Assembly (NCBI RefSeq): GCF_029688625.1 | Contig: NZ_JARULC010000001.1 | Span: 310,001 to 374,000, forward strand | Source of the DNA: Qipengyuania marincola | GTDB lineage: Bacteria > Pseudomonadota > Alphaproteobacteria > Sphingomonadales > Sphingomonadaceae | Reading direction: 5' to 3' | Length of the DNA stretch: 64,000 bases | Shown: positions 9,333 through 18,275 of the stretch, piece by piece | Layout of the letters: every line of letters begins with the position of its first letter | How positions within the stretch are numbered: position 1 is the first letter of the stretch | Notes under the pieces: model-generated | Told to the model about the DNA's origin: nothing | Databases searched by the model: none | What the model saw: only the letters and a program-made list of their open reading frames with translations | Made by a program: the position numbers and the translations under genes

Positions 9333-10468
9333 TGCGTCTCGCCATGCGCCTGCCCGAAAAGAAGGCCGGTTCCGAAGCCGTCGCCAACGACATCGACCCG
9401 CGCGACGACGTCGACGCCGAAATCATCGATCTTGCCCAACGCAACGCCCACCCTGCGGTCGCCCGGCCGGCAGGCAAGTCCGACGCGCTTGGCCTTGTGG
9501 CCGGGATCGCCGTCGTTGCGGGCTTGGGCATCGTGACGCTCTGGAGCATGAACGCCGCGCGCGTTGCCGAGCCCGAGAGCATCGGCGGCCAGCAGGCGGC
9601 CCCGGTCGAGGCGATCCCGGCCGTTCCGCCGGAGGCTGTTACACCCGTGGTCCCGGCGGAAATCGTTTCGCCGCAAGTCGAAGTCTCGCCGCCGGGCCCG
9701 CAACCGGTCTATGCCGCCTCGCCCGATGCCGCCGCAGCCGCCAACCGTTTCGCCAGCCCCACGGTCGTTTTCGATGCAGGCGCAGCACCTGCGGGCCTTG
9801 CAGTGCTTGACCCCGAAGCCGCTACTGCGACTGCCGGCGGCGAGGCCGCGACGGGCAATTCCGCGTCCGATTTCGCCAGCCGCATCGGCGGCGTCGGCGG
9901 TGCGCCGGCCCGCGCCAGCGCGATGACCAATCCGTCGACTACGGTGACCCAGGGTACGCTCATCCCAGCGGTTCTCGAGACCGCGATCGACACCAACGTG
10001 CCGGGCTTCGTGCGCGCCGTCGTCAGCCAGGACGTGCGCAGCTTCGATGGCACGCGCGTCCTCGTCCCGCGGTCGTCGCGCCTGATCGGACAATACCAGT
10101 CCGGCCTCCAGAACGGCCAGAAACGCGCCTATGTCATCTGGACCCGCCTGATCCGGCCCGACGGCGCATCGGTCAATCTCGCCTCCCCCGCGATCGGGTT
10201 CGACGGTACGACCGGGTTGGCAGGAAAGGTTTCCGGCAACGGCTTCTTCAAGCGGTTCGGTTCGGCCATGCTGCTGAGCGTGGTCGGCGGACTCGGTTCG
10301 GTCGCCACCGGTGGTGCCGGCGGGCTTCTGGTCGGCAGTGCGAGCCAGTCGGCCGCCGCCACCGCAGCGCAGCAGGATGGCCAGCGCGGCCCCACGGTTC
10401 GCGTCGGCATCGGTGCGCCGATCCGCATTTTCACCAGCCGCGATCTCGATTTCTCCTCGGTCAACTGA
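9332..10468 (+). CDS. virB10: VirB10/TrbI-type core protein
   Basis: The 378-residue protein has a cytoplasmic N-terminus, one transmembrane helix near residues 50-68, a Pro/Val-rich periplasmic linker and the C-terminal VirB10 beta-barrel domain with QGTLIPAVLETAIDT and LIGQYQSG. VirB10 spans both membranes and passes energy state to the outer-membrane pore. Its ATG overlaps the virB9 TGA. Confidence 0.95.
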   Translation: MRLAMRLPEKKAGSEAVANDIDPRDDVDAEIIDLAQRNAHPAVARPAGKSDALGLVAGIAVVAGLGIVTLWSMNAARVAEPESIGGQQAAPVEAIPAVPPEAVTPVVPAEIVSPQVEVSPPGPQPVYAASPDAAAAANRFASPTVVFDAGAAPAGLAVLDPEAATATAGGEAATGNSASDFASRIGGVGGAPARASAMTNPSTTVTQGTLIPAVLETAIDTNVPGFVRAVVSQDVRSFDGTRVLVPRSSRLIGQYQSGLQNGQKRAYVIWTRLIRPDGASVNLASPAIGFDGTTGLAGKVSGNGFFKRFGSAMLLSVVGGLGSVATGGAGGLLVGSASQSAAATAAQQDGQRGPTVRVGIGAPIRIFTSRDLDFSSVN

Positions 10469-10478
10469 AGCCGATCCG

Positions 10479-11504
10479 GTGAGCGCGGACATCCATCCCT
10501 TCACCCCGGATGACCGGCCGGATGACGAGGCGCTACCGGTCGACCTCCACGGGGAGCGGAGCGTCTATCTCGACGCCTATCTCGCCCCGTTTCGCGAGTG
10601 GCTGGAGCGGGACACGGTGACCGAAATTCTGGTCAATCGCCCCGGCGAGGTCTGGGTGGAGGACGCCGCTCTTGGCGGAATGCAAAAGGTCTCCCGTCCG
10701 GATATCGACGACCGGCTGGTGCAGCGCCTCGCCGAACAGGTCGCGCGCGTCAGCCATCAGGGCATCAATCGCGAGCATCCCCTGCTGGGCGCGACCTTGC
10801 CCGATGGCGCGCGCATCCAGTTCTGCGGGCCGCCGGCCGCGCGCAAGCACTGGGCGATGGCCATCCGCCGTCACCGCCGGCTCGACCTGCCGCTCGATGC
10901 CTACGACACCGGCCCGCTGACGCCGCCGACGCGTGGTGCCATGCCCGATCCGCAGGCCGAACCCGTTCCCTTCCTGCGCGAAGCCATTCGCCAGCGGCGC
11001 ACGATTCTCGTTTCGGGTGGCACCAGCACGGGGAAAACGACGTTCCTCAACGCGATGCTCGGCGAGATTCCCCGTCACGAGCGCGTGGTGCTGGTCGAGG
11101 ATACGCCCGAACTGAAGCTGCCCGGCGAGAACGGCGTGGGCCTCGTCGCGGTGAAGGGCGAGCTGGGGGAGGCGAAGGTCACCGCCAACGAATTGCTGCA
11201 GGCGGCCTTGCGCCTGCGCCCCGATCGCATCGTGCTCGGCGAATTGCGCGGCGCGGAAAGCGTCAGCTTCCTGCGCGCGATCAACACCGGCCATCCAGGC
11301 AGCTTTTCCACCATTCACGCCAACAGCTTGCGCGGGGCGCTGGAACAGTTGTCGCTGATGGTGATGCAGACCGGCATCGGCCTGACTCGAAGCGATACGA
11401 TCGCTTATGCAGCCAGTGTGATCGACGTGATCGTGCAGCTTGGCCGCAACGAGGAGGGCAAGCGCGGCATCGTGCAGATTGCGGAGAGCCACACGCTCAC
11501 CTGA
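10479..11504 (+). CDS. virB11: VirB11-type secretion ATPase
   Basis: The 341-residue hexameric ATPase has Walker A GGTSTGKT near residue 180, an Asp box (VLVEDTPEL), Walker B LRPDRIVLGELRG and a His box (GHPGSFSTIHANS). The GTG at 10479, 10 bp after virB10, fits better than earlier in-frame codons that would overlap virB10. VirB11 powers pilus biogenesis and substrate transfer. It is the last gene of the operon, with no virD4 after it. Confidence 0.93.
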   Translation: MSADIHPFTPDDRPDDEALPVDLHGERSVYLDAYLAPFREWLERDTVTEILVNRPGEVWVEDAALGGMQKVSRPDIDDRLVQRLAEQVARVSHQGINREHPLLGATLPDGARIQFCGPPAARKHWAMAIRRHRRLDLPLDAYDTGPLTPPTRGAMPDPQAEPVPFLREAIRQRRTILVSGGTSTGKTTFLNAMLGEIPRHERVVLVEDTPELKLPGENGVGLVAVKGELGEAKVTANELLQAALRLRPDRIVLGELRGAESVSFLRAINTGHPGSFSTIHANSLRGALEQLSLMVMQTGIGLTRSDTIAYAASVIDVIVQLGRNEEGKRGIVQIAESHTLT

Positions 11505-11661
11505 ACCAGCTAGCCCTCTATTGGGATACGCGTCTGTGCAACACTCGGCAAAATAGTCACGCTTAACGCGCAACATTCCTGCGTGGGGCTTGCGCGCATG
11601 CGAATGTCTGATAGCTTCCCTTCCGAGACTGCACAGACGGTCCATGGAGAGGAGTGGGTAT

Positions 11662-14583
11662 ATGAGGGTGAGGGCTACCTTGCTCGCGGGCATCTGCGCG
11701 AGCGCGATTTCATTTCCGGCATTCGCACAGGAGGCGACCGAAGACGATCTGGAGAACCCGGGTCTCAACCAGAACGTCATCGTTGTGACCGCACAGCGCC
11801 AGGCGCAGAGCCTGCAGGAAGTGCCGATCGCGGTCAGCGCATTCGATGCCGAGGCGCTCGAAGCGCAGCAGATCGAAAATGCTGCCGACCTTCAGCTTAC
11901 CTTGCCGAACGTCTCGTTCACCAAGTCGAACTTCACCGCATCGAGCTTCACGATCCGCGGTATCGGCGACCTGTGCGTCGGCGTAACTTGCGACAGCGCG
12001 ACTGCGATCCATGTGAACGGGTCGCCGCTTTTCGGTACGCGCCTGTTCGAGACCGAGTATTTCGATCTCGAACGCGTCGAGATTCTGCGCGGTCCGCAAG
12101 GCACGTTGTTCGGTCGCAATGCGACCTCGGGCGTGGTCAACGTCGTCACGGCCAAGCCGGAACTGGGTGTTTTCCGAGGCGCTGCCGAATTCGAATACGG
12201 CAATTACAACAGCATCAAGGCGAGGGGCATGGTCAATGTGCCCATTGGCGATGCGCTCGGCCTTCGCGTGGCTGGTTTCTACCTCAACCGCGATGGGTTT
12301 ACCGATAATCTTTTCGACAATTCGGACATCGACGGTCGCGATATGTATGCGGTGCGCGGATCGCTGCGCTTCGAGCCGACCGACAGCACGACGATCGATC
12401 TCATGGGGTACTATTTCCGCGAGGATGACGATCGCCTTCGCATCCAGAAACAGACCTGCCAGCGCGACCCGACCGGCGTGCTTGGCTGCCTGAACAATCG
12501 CCGGGATTTCGACAGCACGAACGCGAACTCGACCCTCGCGACTGTCCTTACTTCGGTCGAACTGTTCCGCATCCAGGGCATTCCGGAAGGGCTCGCCCTC
12601 GGCAGTGTCTACGGGCCGGACGGATACGCGAACTTCGACGAACCAAACGATGTCCGCACGGTCAACACGGCCTTCACGCCCGAATACTTCGCCGATGAGC
12701 TTCAGTTGCAGGCGCATCTCGATCAGAACATCGGCGCGATGAACCTCTCGCTGACAGGAATTTATCAGGAAACGACGGTCGATTCCCGCCAGGATTACAA
12801 CCTCGGTATCCTCGATCGTACGGGATATGCAACCGGGCTGAACACCTTGGCGTTTCTGGCTGCCAACGGGATCCCGACCGGGCTTCCGGCACCGGCCTTC
12901 ATCCCGGGATCGAATGCTTATTTCGCTCCCATTGCCGATGCGCTCATTCCTAATGGACCCAACGGCCAGCTCTGCACGTCGGACAATGACGACGGAAACC
13001 GCGGCGTCTTCGAAGGCAACGCAATCTGTAGCGATGTGCCGCTGTCGTTCGACAGGTCCAACCAGGATCAGACATCATGGTCGGCAGAGGCCATTCTTAC
13101 GAGCGACTTCGACGGACCGTTCAACTTCCTCGTCGGCGGTATCTATGCCGAAACGGAAGTCAGCGAGAACAGCTATTATGTGAACTCGTTCGGCCTCGAT
13201 TACGCGACCGCCATTCTCGGGACGTTTTCCGCCTTCGCCAACGGGCTGCCGCCATCCTATCTCGCGACGTCGATGTATCGCAACAACACCACCGACTTCA
13301 AACTGGAGAGCTTCGGTGTGTTCGCGGAAGTCTATTTCGACATCACGGACAAGCTGACGTTCACCGGCGGCCTGCGTTACAATGACGATACGAAATCGGT
13401 CGCTGCACGCACCACGTTGGCAAGCTTCCTGAATCCGTTCGGAGGCGGCGACCCGTTCGATTCGCCGTTCGTCGGCAGTTTCGATGCCGATGCCAGCGTC
13501 CCCGGTAACCAGTTGTTGCAGGAACGCGACGTGTCGTTCGACGCCATCACGGGGCGCGCGGTGCTCGATTACGCGATCACCCCGGATAACAGCCTCTATT
13601 TCTCTTACTCGCGCGGCTATAAATCGGGGGGTATCAACCCGCCGCTTTCGCCGATCTTCGCAGTGCCGGAGAGCTTCAATTCCGAGAGCATCGATGCCTT
13701 CGAAATCGGTTCGAAAAATATCTTCCTCGATGGCGCAGCGCAGGTGAATCTGACTGGCTTCTACTATAAATACAAGGACTTGCAGCTAAGCCGTATTGTC
13801 GCCCGGACGTCGGTCAACGACACGATCGATGCCAACATCTGGGGTGTCGAGCTCGAAACGATCCTGCGGCCCAGCTACAACTGGCTGGTCAACATGAACC
13901 TGAGCTATCTCAACGCAGAGGTGGCGGGCGACCAGTTCTTCAGCGATCCGCGCGATCCCGGTGGCGGCGATCCCGACGCTGTCATCATCAAGGATATCTC
14001 GAATGGTGCGTTGTGTGCCGTGACCGGCGCGGGCGCCAACGCTTTCGTCGCCGCGGTCAACGGTGGCCTTGGTCTGCAGGCTCCAGGTGCGTTTCCGGCC
14101 GATGGCGGTATCGCCTCGACCGGCGCCTTCTCGATCTGTTCGGTCCTGGCCGATCAAGCCACGGCGATCGGCGGCCTCTTCGGCGGCGTAAATGTCCTGA
14201 GCCCGGGCGTCGAGAAGAACCTGCGCGGCAACAAGCTACCGCAAGCTCCGGAGTTCAAGGCGTCGGTCGGTGCGCAATACACCGCCGAATTCGACAACGG
14301 CATGTCGCTTGTCCCGCGCTTCGACCTCGCTTTCACAGGAACGCAATACGGCAATGTGTTCAATGGTGGGGTCAACCGGATCGAACCGTTCGTACAGGCC
14401 AACGCCCAGATCCAGTTGAACGGGCCGAACGATCGCTGGTTCGTGCGTGGGTTCGTGCAGAACATCTTCGACAGCGACTCGGTGACCGGTCTATACGTAA
14501 CCGACGCCAGTTCGGGGAACTTCACGAACATCTTCACTCTCGACCCGCGTCGCTATGGCGTGGCCATTGGAGCGAAGTTCTAA
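11662..14583 (+). CDS. TonB-dependent outer-membrane receptor
   Basis: The 973-residue receptor starts at the ATG 7 bp after GGAGAGGAG and has a signal peptide to FPAFAQEA. A TonB-box/plug start (NVIVVTAQRQAQSLQEVPIA), plug motifs (FTIRGIGDLC and VEILRGPQGTLFGRNATSGV) and the C-terminal aromatic strand ending RYGVAIGAKF are all visible. This plug type is common in sphingomonads for catabolite or siderophore uptake; the substrate is unknown. It forms a single-gene unit closed by a terminator. Confidence 0.93.
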   Translation: MRVRATLLAGICASAISFPAFAQEATEDDLENPGLNQNVIVVTAQRQAQSLQEVPIAVSAFDAEALEAQQIENAADLQLTLPNVSFTKSNFTASSFTIRGIGDLCVGVTCDSATAIHVNGSPLFGTRLFETEYFDLERVEILRGPQGTLFGRNATSGVVNVVTAKPELGVFRGAAEFEYGNYNSIKARGMVNVPIGDALGLRVAGFYLNRDGFTDNLFDNSDIDGRDMYAVRGSLRFEPTDSTTIDLMGYYFREDDDRLRIQKQTCQRDPTGVLGCLNNRRDFDSTNANSTLATVLTSVELFRIQGIPEGLALGSVYGPDGYANFDEPNDVRTVNTAFTPEYFADELQLQAHLDQNIGAMNLSLTGIYQETTVDSRQDYNLGILDRTGYATGLNTLAFLAANGIPTGLPAPAFIPGSNAYFAPIADALIPNGPNGQLCTSDNDDGNRGVFEGNAICSDVPLSFDRSNQDQTSWSAEAILTSDFDGPFNFLVGGIYAETEVSENSYYVNSFGLDYATAILGTFSAFANGLPPSYLATSMYRNNTTDFKLESFGVFAEVYFDITDKLTFTGGLRYNDDTKSVAARTTLASFLNPFGGGDPFDSPFVGSFDADASVPGNQLLQERDVSFDAITGRAVLDYAITPDNSLYFSYSRGYKSGGINPPLSPIFAVPESFNSESIDAFEIGSKNIFLDGAAQVNLTGFYYKYKDLQLSRIVARTSVNDTIDANIWGVELETILRPSYNWLVNMNLSYLNAEVAGDQFFSDPRDPGGGDPDAVIIKDISNGALCAVTGAGANAFVAAVNGGLGLQAPGAFPADGGIASTGAFSICSVLADQATAIGGLFGGVNVLSPGVEKNLRGNKLPQAPEFKASVGAQYTAEFDNGMSLVPRFDLAFTGTQYGNVFNGGVNRIEPFVQANAQIQLNGPNDRWFVRGFVQNIFDSDSVTGLYVTDASSGNFTNIFTLDPRRYGVAIGAKF

Positions 14584-14609
14584 CCGACCTTTCGGGATAA
14601 AAGGGGGAG

Positions 14610-14646
14610 GAGGGGCGATCCATGCGAGGGTCGCCCCTCTTTATTT
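14610..14646 (+). terminator. Bidirectional-looking terminator after the TonB receptor
   Basis: A 12-bp stem (14610-14621 with 14628-14639, one wobble) encloses the loop ATGCGA and is followed by TTTATTT. It lies between the receptor and the convergent yhhQ gene and may serve both. Confidence 0.8.
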
Positions 14647-15384
14647 CGTGCGCTGCTGTGAGGTCGCGAAGGGCGAGAAGTCGGTATCGGTATCGAAGAT
14701 TTCCGTGCCCTCGGCACGCTTCAGCGCTCCGACGACCGCATAAGTCACGGGCGTCAGCAACGCTTCCCATGCCGTCTTGATAAGCCACTGCGACAGCACG
14801 ACCTGCCACAGCAATTCGATCGGCCAACCCGCCAGCCCGTAGAAGGCGAGCGGATAGACGATCAGGCTGTCGAGGCCCTGGCCGACTACGGTCGAACCGA
14901 TCGTTCGCATCCACAGGTAGCGGCCCTGTGTCCATACCTTCATCTTGGCGAGCACGAAGCTGTTGGCGAATTCGCCAGCCCAGAAAGCGACCATCGAAGC
15001 GATCACGATCCGCCAGCTATTGCCGAAGACGAACTCATAGGCATCCTGCCCCGGCCAGCCCTCGGCAGGGGGGAGCTGGACGACCACCCAGGCCATGAAA
15101 GCCATGAACAGCAGGGCTGCAAAGCCGGTCCAGATCACTCGTCGCGCGCGGGCATAGCCGTAGCTCTCGGTCAGTATGTCGCCGATGATGTAGCTGACGG
15201 GGAAGAACAGCACGCCGGCACCGAAGGACCATTCGCCGATGCCCGGCAGCACCACATAGCTCGGCTTCGACGCTCCGATCAGGTTCGACAGCAGCAGGAT
15301 GGTGACGAAGGCCGCCATCACGAGATCGTAATAGCGGAAGTTGGTCGGCTGGCCCGCCGGGACCGGTCGGTCGAGATTTTCCAT
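14641..15384 (-). CDS. yhhQ: Queuosine precursor transporter (YhhQ/DUF165)
   Basis: The 247-residue polytopic membrane protein has family motifs including LLLSNLIGAS, FPVSYIIGDILTESYGY and the distal GSTVVGQGLDSLI. The family imports preQ0/preQ1-type 7-deazaguanine precursors for tRNA queuosine. It lies between the TonB-receptor terminator and the tRNA-Arg gene. No preQ1 riboswitch was recognised in its short leader. Confidence 0.93.
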   Translation of the reverse strand: MENLDRPVPAGQPTNFRYYDLVMAAFVTILLLSNLIGASKPSYVVLPGIGEWSFGAGVLFFPVSYIIGDILTESYGYARARRVIWTGFAALLFMAFMAWVVVQLPPAEGWPGQDAYEFVFGNSWRIVIASMVAFWAGEFANSFVLAKMKVWTQGRYLWMRTIGSTVVGQGLDSLIVYPLAFYGLAGWPIELLWQVVLSQWLIKTAWEALLTPVTYAVVGALKRAEGTEIFDTDTDFSPFATSQQRTK

Positions 15385-15445
15385 GGCAAAGCTGCCTAGA
15401 GCCGATTGGCGCTGCGCGAAAGCGGCGTTATGGCAATCCGCACGC

Positions 15446-15522
15446 GCGCCCGTAGCTCATCTGGATAGAGCGCGAGACTTCTAATCTTGAGGCAGCAGGT
15501 TCGAGTCCTGCCGGGCGCGCCA
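15446..15522 (+). tRNA. tRNA-Arg (anticodon UCU)
   Basis: A 77-nt cloverleaf: acceptor GCGCCCG pairs with CGGGCGC, the D arm is GCTC...GAGC, the anticodon loop CTTCTAA gives anticodon TCT, the T arm is GCAGG-TTCGAGT-CCTGC, and CCA is encoded. It reads AGA codons. The gene is intact. A Tn7-like transposon begins 6 bp after its last base, so it is the apparent target-recognition gene. Confidence 0.97.
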
Positions 15523-15523
15523 A

Positions 15524-15528
15524 TCCAT
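15524..15528 (+). repeat. Left 5-bp target-site duplication (TCCAT)
   Basis: TCCAT immediately precedes the TGT terminus at 15529 and is identical to the five bases after the right terminus (46795-46799). Five-base duplications are the signature of Tn7-family insertion. Confidence 0.95.
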
Positions 15529-15574
15529 TGTGCGGTTGCATTTACGTTGAACCGTCGACGCAGATCGATGCACC
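15529..15574 (+). repeat. Left transposon end with two TnsB-site-like repeats
   Basis: The terminal repeat (15529-15554) contains a CGGTTGC...TTGAACC unit. It is followed at once by a second unit, TCGACGCAGATCGATGCACC (15555-15574). Both end in TG(A/C)ACC, as do the right-end units. The arrangement fits multiple TnsB-binding sites, inferred from position and similarity. Confidence 0.8.
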
Positions 15575-16324
15575 GCATCACCTTCCTTCGCGCGGTCGAT
15601 TGTTGGTTCAATCTTACCCTGCCTCCAGTAAACCTGAGGGGCTATCACCCTTGGACGTTCTCAACGGGCCTTAGGCGCGGGCGGTGAAAAATGCTTCTTC
15701 GCCAGATGATGATCGCGCAACTGCGAGGGGCAGTAGCTCCGAGGCATGCCGTGCTCAGTGACGGGGCCGCCGGCCAGCCGCTCGAGCACGGTCGAGTGAA
15801 GTTCCGCTTGAGGATGGACTTTCCTTAGGCCCTTTGGCCACGTAATCCTGAATTTCCTGGGCAATCAACGCTGCCAACCTGCTTTAGCTAGCGCCTTCCC
15901 TTCGTCGTGCCGCATGCCAACGGGATCTGGCCAGAGCCTCAGTCGGTTCCGATCGAGCTGGATCGGATGTTCGAGTTACTCGACCATCCCACCGAGTGCA
16001 TTGTCCGATAGTCGGGAGTCATCCTCCGGATGACTGCCGCCAAGGCCAAAGTGATTTCCGGCGAACTAGACCTAACGCAACTACGGCGGATCGAGATCTT
16101 TCATTTGCTGAACGTCATGCGAATAGGGCCCGCCGGCAACCGGGAAATGCATACGGCTCTCATCGATTGCACGAGCACTGCAAGCTATTAGATTGCACCA
16201 AGACCCCTTCATTCTTGCACTAGAGTGGCTTAGCCATGCGTCGCGGCCCGTCTCGGTTACATCAGCGGCGCTCGAACTGCTTACCTTGGTAGAAGGTTCG
16301 TTTCCTAATCCACATCTGCGGACG
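15575..16324. other. Gene-poor left cargo border, degenerate sequence
   Basis: No convincing gene was found in these 750 bp. Short in-frame fragments such as IWPEPQSVPIELDRM (plus strand near 15917) and a longer piece near 16030-16190 read like coding debris interrupted by stops. They are probably remnants of lost cargo. Confidence 0.5.
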
Positions 16325-17656
16325 TCAGCCCACCATATACCCAGCATCCGATGCAGCAGTCGGGTAAGCGAACATCGTCGATTGAATATCGTTTGCGGTC
16401 AGCCCATGCCGGATGGCGAGGCCGAAAATATTGATAAGTTCGTCAGCGTCCGGACCAACTAGGTGAGCGCCTAAAATGCGGTCGGAGCCGCTCTCAACTA
16501 GAACCTTGTGTCCATAAATCTTCGCGTTGAGACGGCGTGCCGAAAACCAGTTCGGGTGTGAACCCGCATTTACTGCAAAATCCAAACCGGCCTCGCGCGC
16601 TTCGCTTTCCAGCATCCCTACCCTTGCTGCTGGTGGCTCGGTGAAGAGCGCGCTCGGCACGCCCTGGTAGTTCGGTGTTAACCCGCTATCTTCGAGGATA
16701 TTTTCCACCACGACTTTCGCATCGTGGCTGGAAACGGGCGTTAACGGCGGGCCGCTCGCCGCAGCATCACCGGCGGCGAACACCTTGGCGTTGCTTTGGC
16801 TGCGAAGCTGCGGAGTAAGCAACAAGCCCGTTTGATCGCGCGCTATCTCACCGGCTTCCAGGTCGAGTTCGCCGATTGCGGGCACTCTCCCCGCCGCATG
16901 CACTGCCAGCTCTGCCTCAATAGTGCGGTCGCCAGCGTGCACCATGAGAGCTCCACCGCTATCGGTCACGCTGCTGACTTCCGCATCTACAATCTCAATC
17001 CCAAGATCATCGAAGCTTGGCAGCAGCCAATCGACAATGTCCGGATCGAATGCCTTCAAAATACGGCCGCGCTGCACGATCGTTACTTTGGCTCCGGCGC
17101 GCGCGGCAAGGTGGGCAAATTCCGCCGCTATATACCCGCCGCCGACAAATACGATCCGGTCGGGAAGGGTATCCAGCTCAAGAAAGGCGTCGCTGTGCGT
17201 CAGCAATTCCTCGCCGTGGATTCCCAGTGATCGGGGTATCGCTCCGGTTGCGATCAGTGCGTGCGAAAACCGCAACTCCTCGCCGCCGACCTCGATCCGA
17301 TCAGGACCGACGAAACGTGCCATACCGTGCAACGTCGCAACGCCCTTGCGCTCATATCGCGCTTTTTGCTTTTCCGGGACAGGATCGGTGAAGCTGCGCT
17401 TGAAGGCTTGAAGATCGCTCCAGTCTATCGAAACAGAGCCATCGATCCCCTTACCCTCCATTTGACGAAAGGCCGCGAGCGCCTCCTCGCCACTGACCAT
17501 CATCTTTTTCGGATCACACCCGCGCAGCGCGCAAGTGCCGCCATAAGGTCGATAATCGATAACTGCGCATCGCTTCCCTGCGTCGGCCATGCGATGGACA
17601 GCGACCTGCGCAGCGGTTCCCGAACCGATCGCAACGAAGTCAAACCTCTCAGCCAT
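16325..17656 (-). CDS. Mercuric-reductase-like FAD/NAD(P) disulfide oxidoreductase
   Basis: The 443-residue class-I flavoprotein has an N-terminal FAD motif (AIGSGTAAQ), redox-active Cys pair in GGTCALRGC (near residues 41-46), an NAD(P) motif (VFVGGGYIAAEFA) and a second FAD motif (KVFAAGDAA). It lacks both the N-terminal heavy-metal-associated domain and the C-terminal vicinal Cys pair of classical MerA, ending TAASDAGYMVG. Its place behind merT and a Hg-type merR argues for a mercury role, but Hg(II) reduction is unproven; a glutathione-reductase-like activity is the alternative. Confidence 0.8.
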   Translation of the reverse strand: MAERFDFVAIGSGTAAQVAVHRMADAGKRCAVIDYRPYGGTCALRGCDPKKMMVSGEEALAAFRQMEGKGIDGSVSIDWSDLQAFKRSFTDPVPEKQKARYERKGVATLHGMARFVGPDRIEVGGEELRFSHALIATGAIPRSLGIHGEELLTHSDAFLELDTLPDRIVFVGGGYIAAEFAHLAARAGAKVTIVQRGRILKAFDPDIVDWLLPSFDDLGIEIVDAEVSSVTDSGGALMVHAGDRTIEAELAVHAAGRVPAIGELDLEAGEIARDQTGLLLTPQLRSQSNAKVFAAGDAAASGPPLTPVSSHDAKVVVENILEDSGLTPNYQGVPSALFTEPPAARVGMLESEAREAGLDFAVNAGSHPNWFSARRLNAKIYGHKVLVESGSDRILGAHLVGPDADELINIFGLAIRHGLTANDIQSTMFAYPTAASDAGYMVG

Positions 17657-17861
17657 TGCAACAATTTCCTTCTTGGATTGGAGGGCAGGGGACCGTGCCG
17701 TAGGAACAAAATACGCAGCAGTCGCCTTGGGCCGGCTGGAGGCGCGCGCCGCAGTTCGAGCAATTATAGAAGAACATGCAGGCGTTGGTCGGCATCTCCT
17801 CGTCCTTTTCGTGGCCGCATTCCGGGCAACGCAGGCGGGACACCAGGATCGGTTCAGTCAT
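17649..17861 (-). CDS. GDCCVxC-domain small Cys-rich protein
   Basis: The 70-residue protein has ten cysteines, including CPECG, NCSNCG and the signature GDCCVFCSYG with trailing CPP and NCC. Proteins with this signature often accompany mercury-resistance genes and probably bind metal. It overlaps the merA-like gene by 8 bp and the merT gene by 8 bp, so all three are probably co-translated from the MerR-controlled promoter. Confidence 0.85.
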   Translation of the reverse strand: MTEPILVSRLRCPECGHEKDEEMPTNACMFFYNCSNCGARLQPAQGDCCVFCSYGTVPCPPIQEGNCCNG

Positions 17862-18201
17862 AGAAGAAAGCTCCCATCAGCAAGGCCGCACCGATGGCAA
17901 TCCCGACGGCGGTCAAGGCCCGATAGCTCGGTGATCCGCATGTCGCATCTGTTGGGCAGGCCCGCGCCTTACGAAATTGCCAAATTAGCCGGAGGGCCGC
18001 CGCGAGAAGCAGGACCGATGCGAGAATAAGAAGTGGTGTTCGATAAGGGGCTACGACCGGTGTGACACTGCCAAGCCACGCCGAACCCAAGCCAACAGAC
18101 GCGAGCCCTAAAGGAAGCGCACAGCAAGCCGCAGCACCAAATGCTGCGAATATGCCACCGCCTGTCGCCAATCCGTTCCACCAAGTGCCGAGCTTGTGCA
18201 T
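17854..18201 (-). CDS. merT: Mercuric ion transporter MerT
   Basis: The 115-residue membrane protein has three hydrophobic helices, a vicinal Cys pair in helix 1 (AACCALPLG) and a second pair in the cytosolic loop (ACPTDATCG). This is the Hg(II) relay pattern of MerT. No periplasmic MerP gene is visible. It is the first gene after the divergent merR promoter. Confidence 0.9.
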   Translation of the reverse strand: MHKLGTWWNGLATGGGIFAAFGAAACCALPLGLASVGLGSAWLGSVTPVVAPYRTPLLILASVLLLAAALRLIWQFRKARACPTDATCGSPSYRALTAVGIAIGAALLMGAFFYD

Positions 18202-18234
18202 TGGATGTCCTTTTGAAAATTCCAGTTGCAGTCA

Positions 18235-18265
18235 TATCTAGTGTCTGTAGCCACTACAGACTCAA
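18235..18265 (-). promoter_or_regulatory. MerR-type operator and promoter of the mer genes
   Basis: On the minus strand a TTGAGT -35 (18260-18265) and a TAGATA -10 (18235-18240) are separated by 19 bp. The spacer region holds the perfect dyad GTCTGTAG-TGG-CTACAGAC (18243-18261). The over-long spacer with a central dyad is the hallmark of MerR-regulated promoters. Confidence 0.88.
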
Positions 18266-18275
18266 GAGGATTCGT

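Noticed and set aside
15385-15445. preQ1 riboswitch in the yhhQ leader
   Set aside because: No recognisable aptamer pattern could be read in the short leader.
15661-15864. 67-residue minus-strand ORF near the left transposon end
   Set aside because: There is no ribosome site, domain or coupling, and nearby sequence is full of broken fragments.
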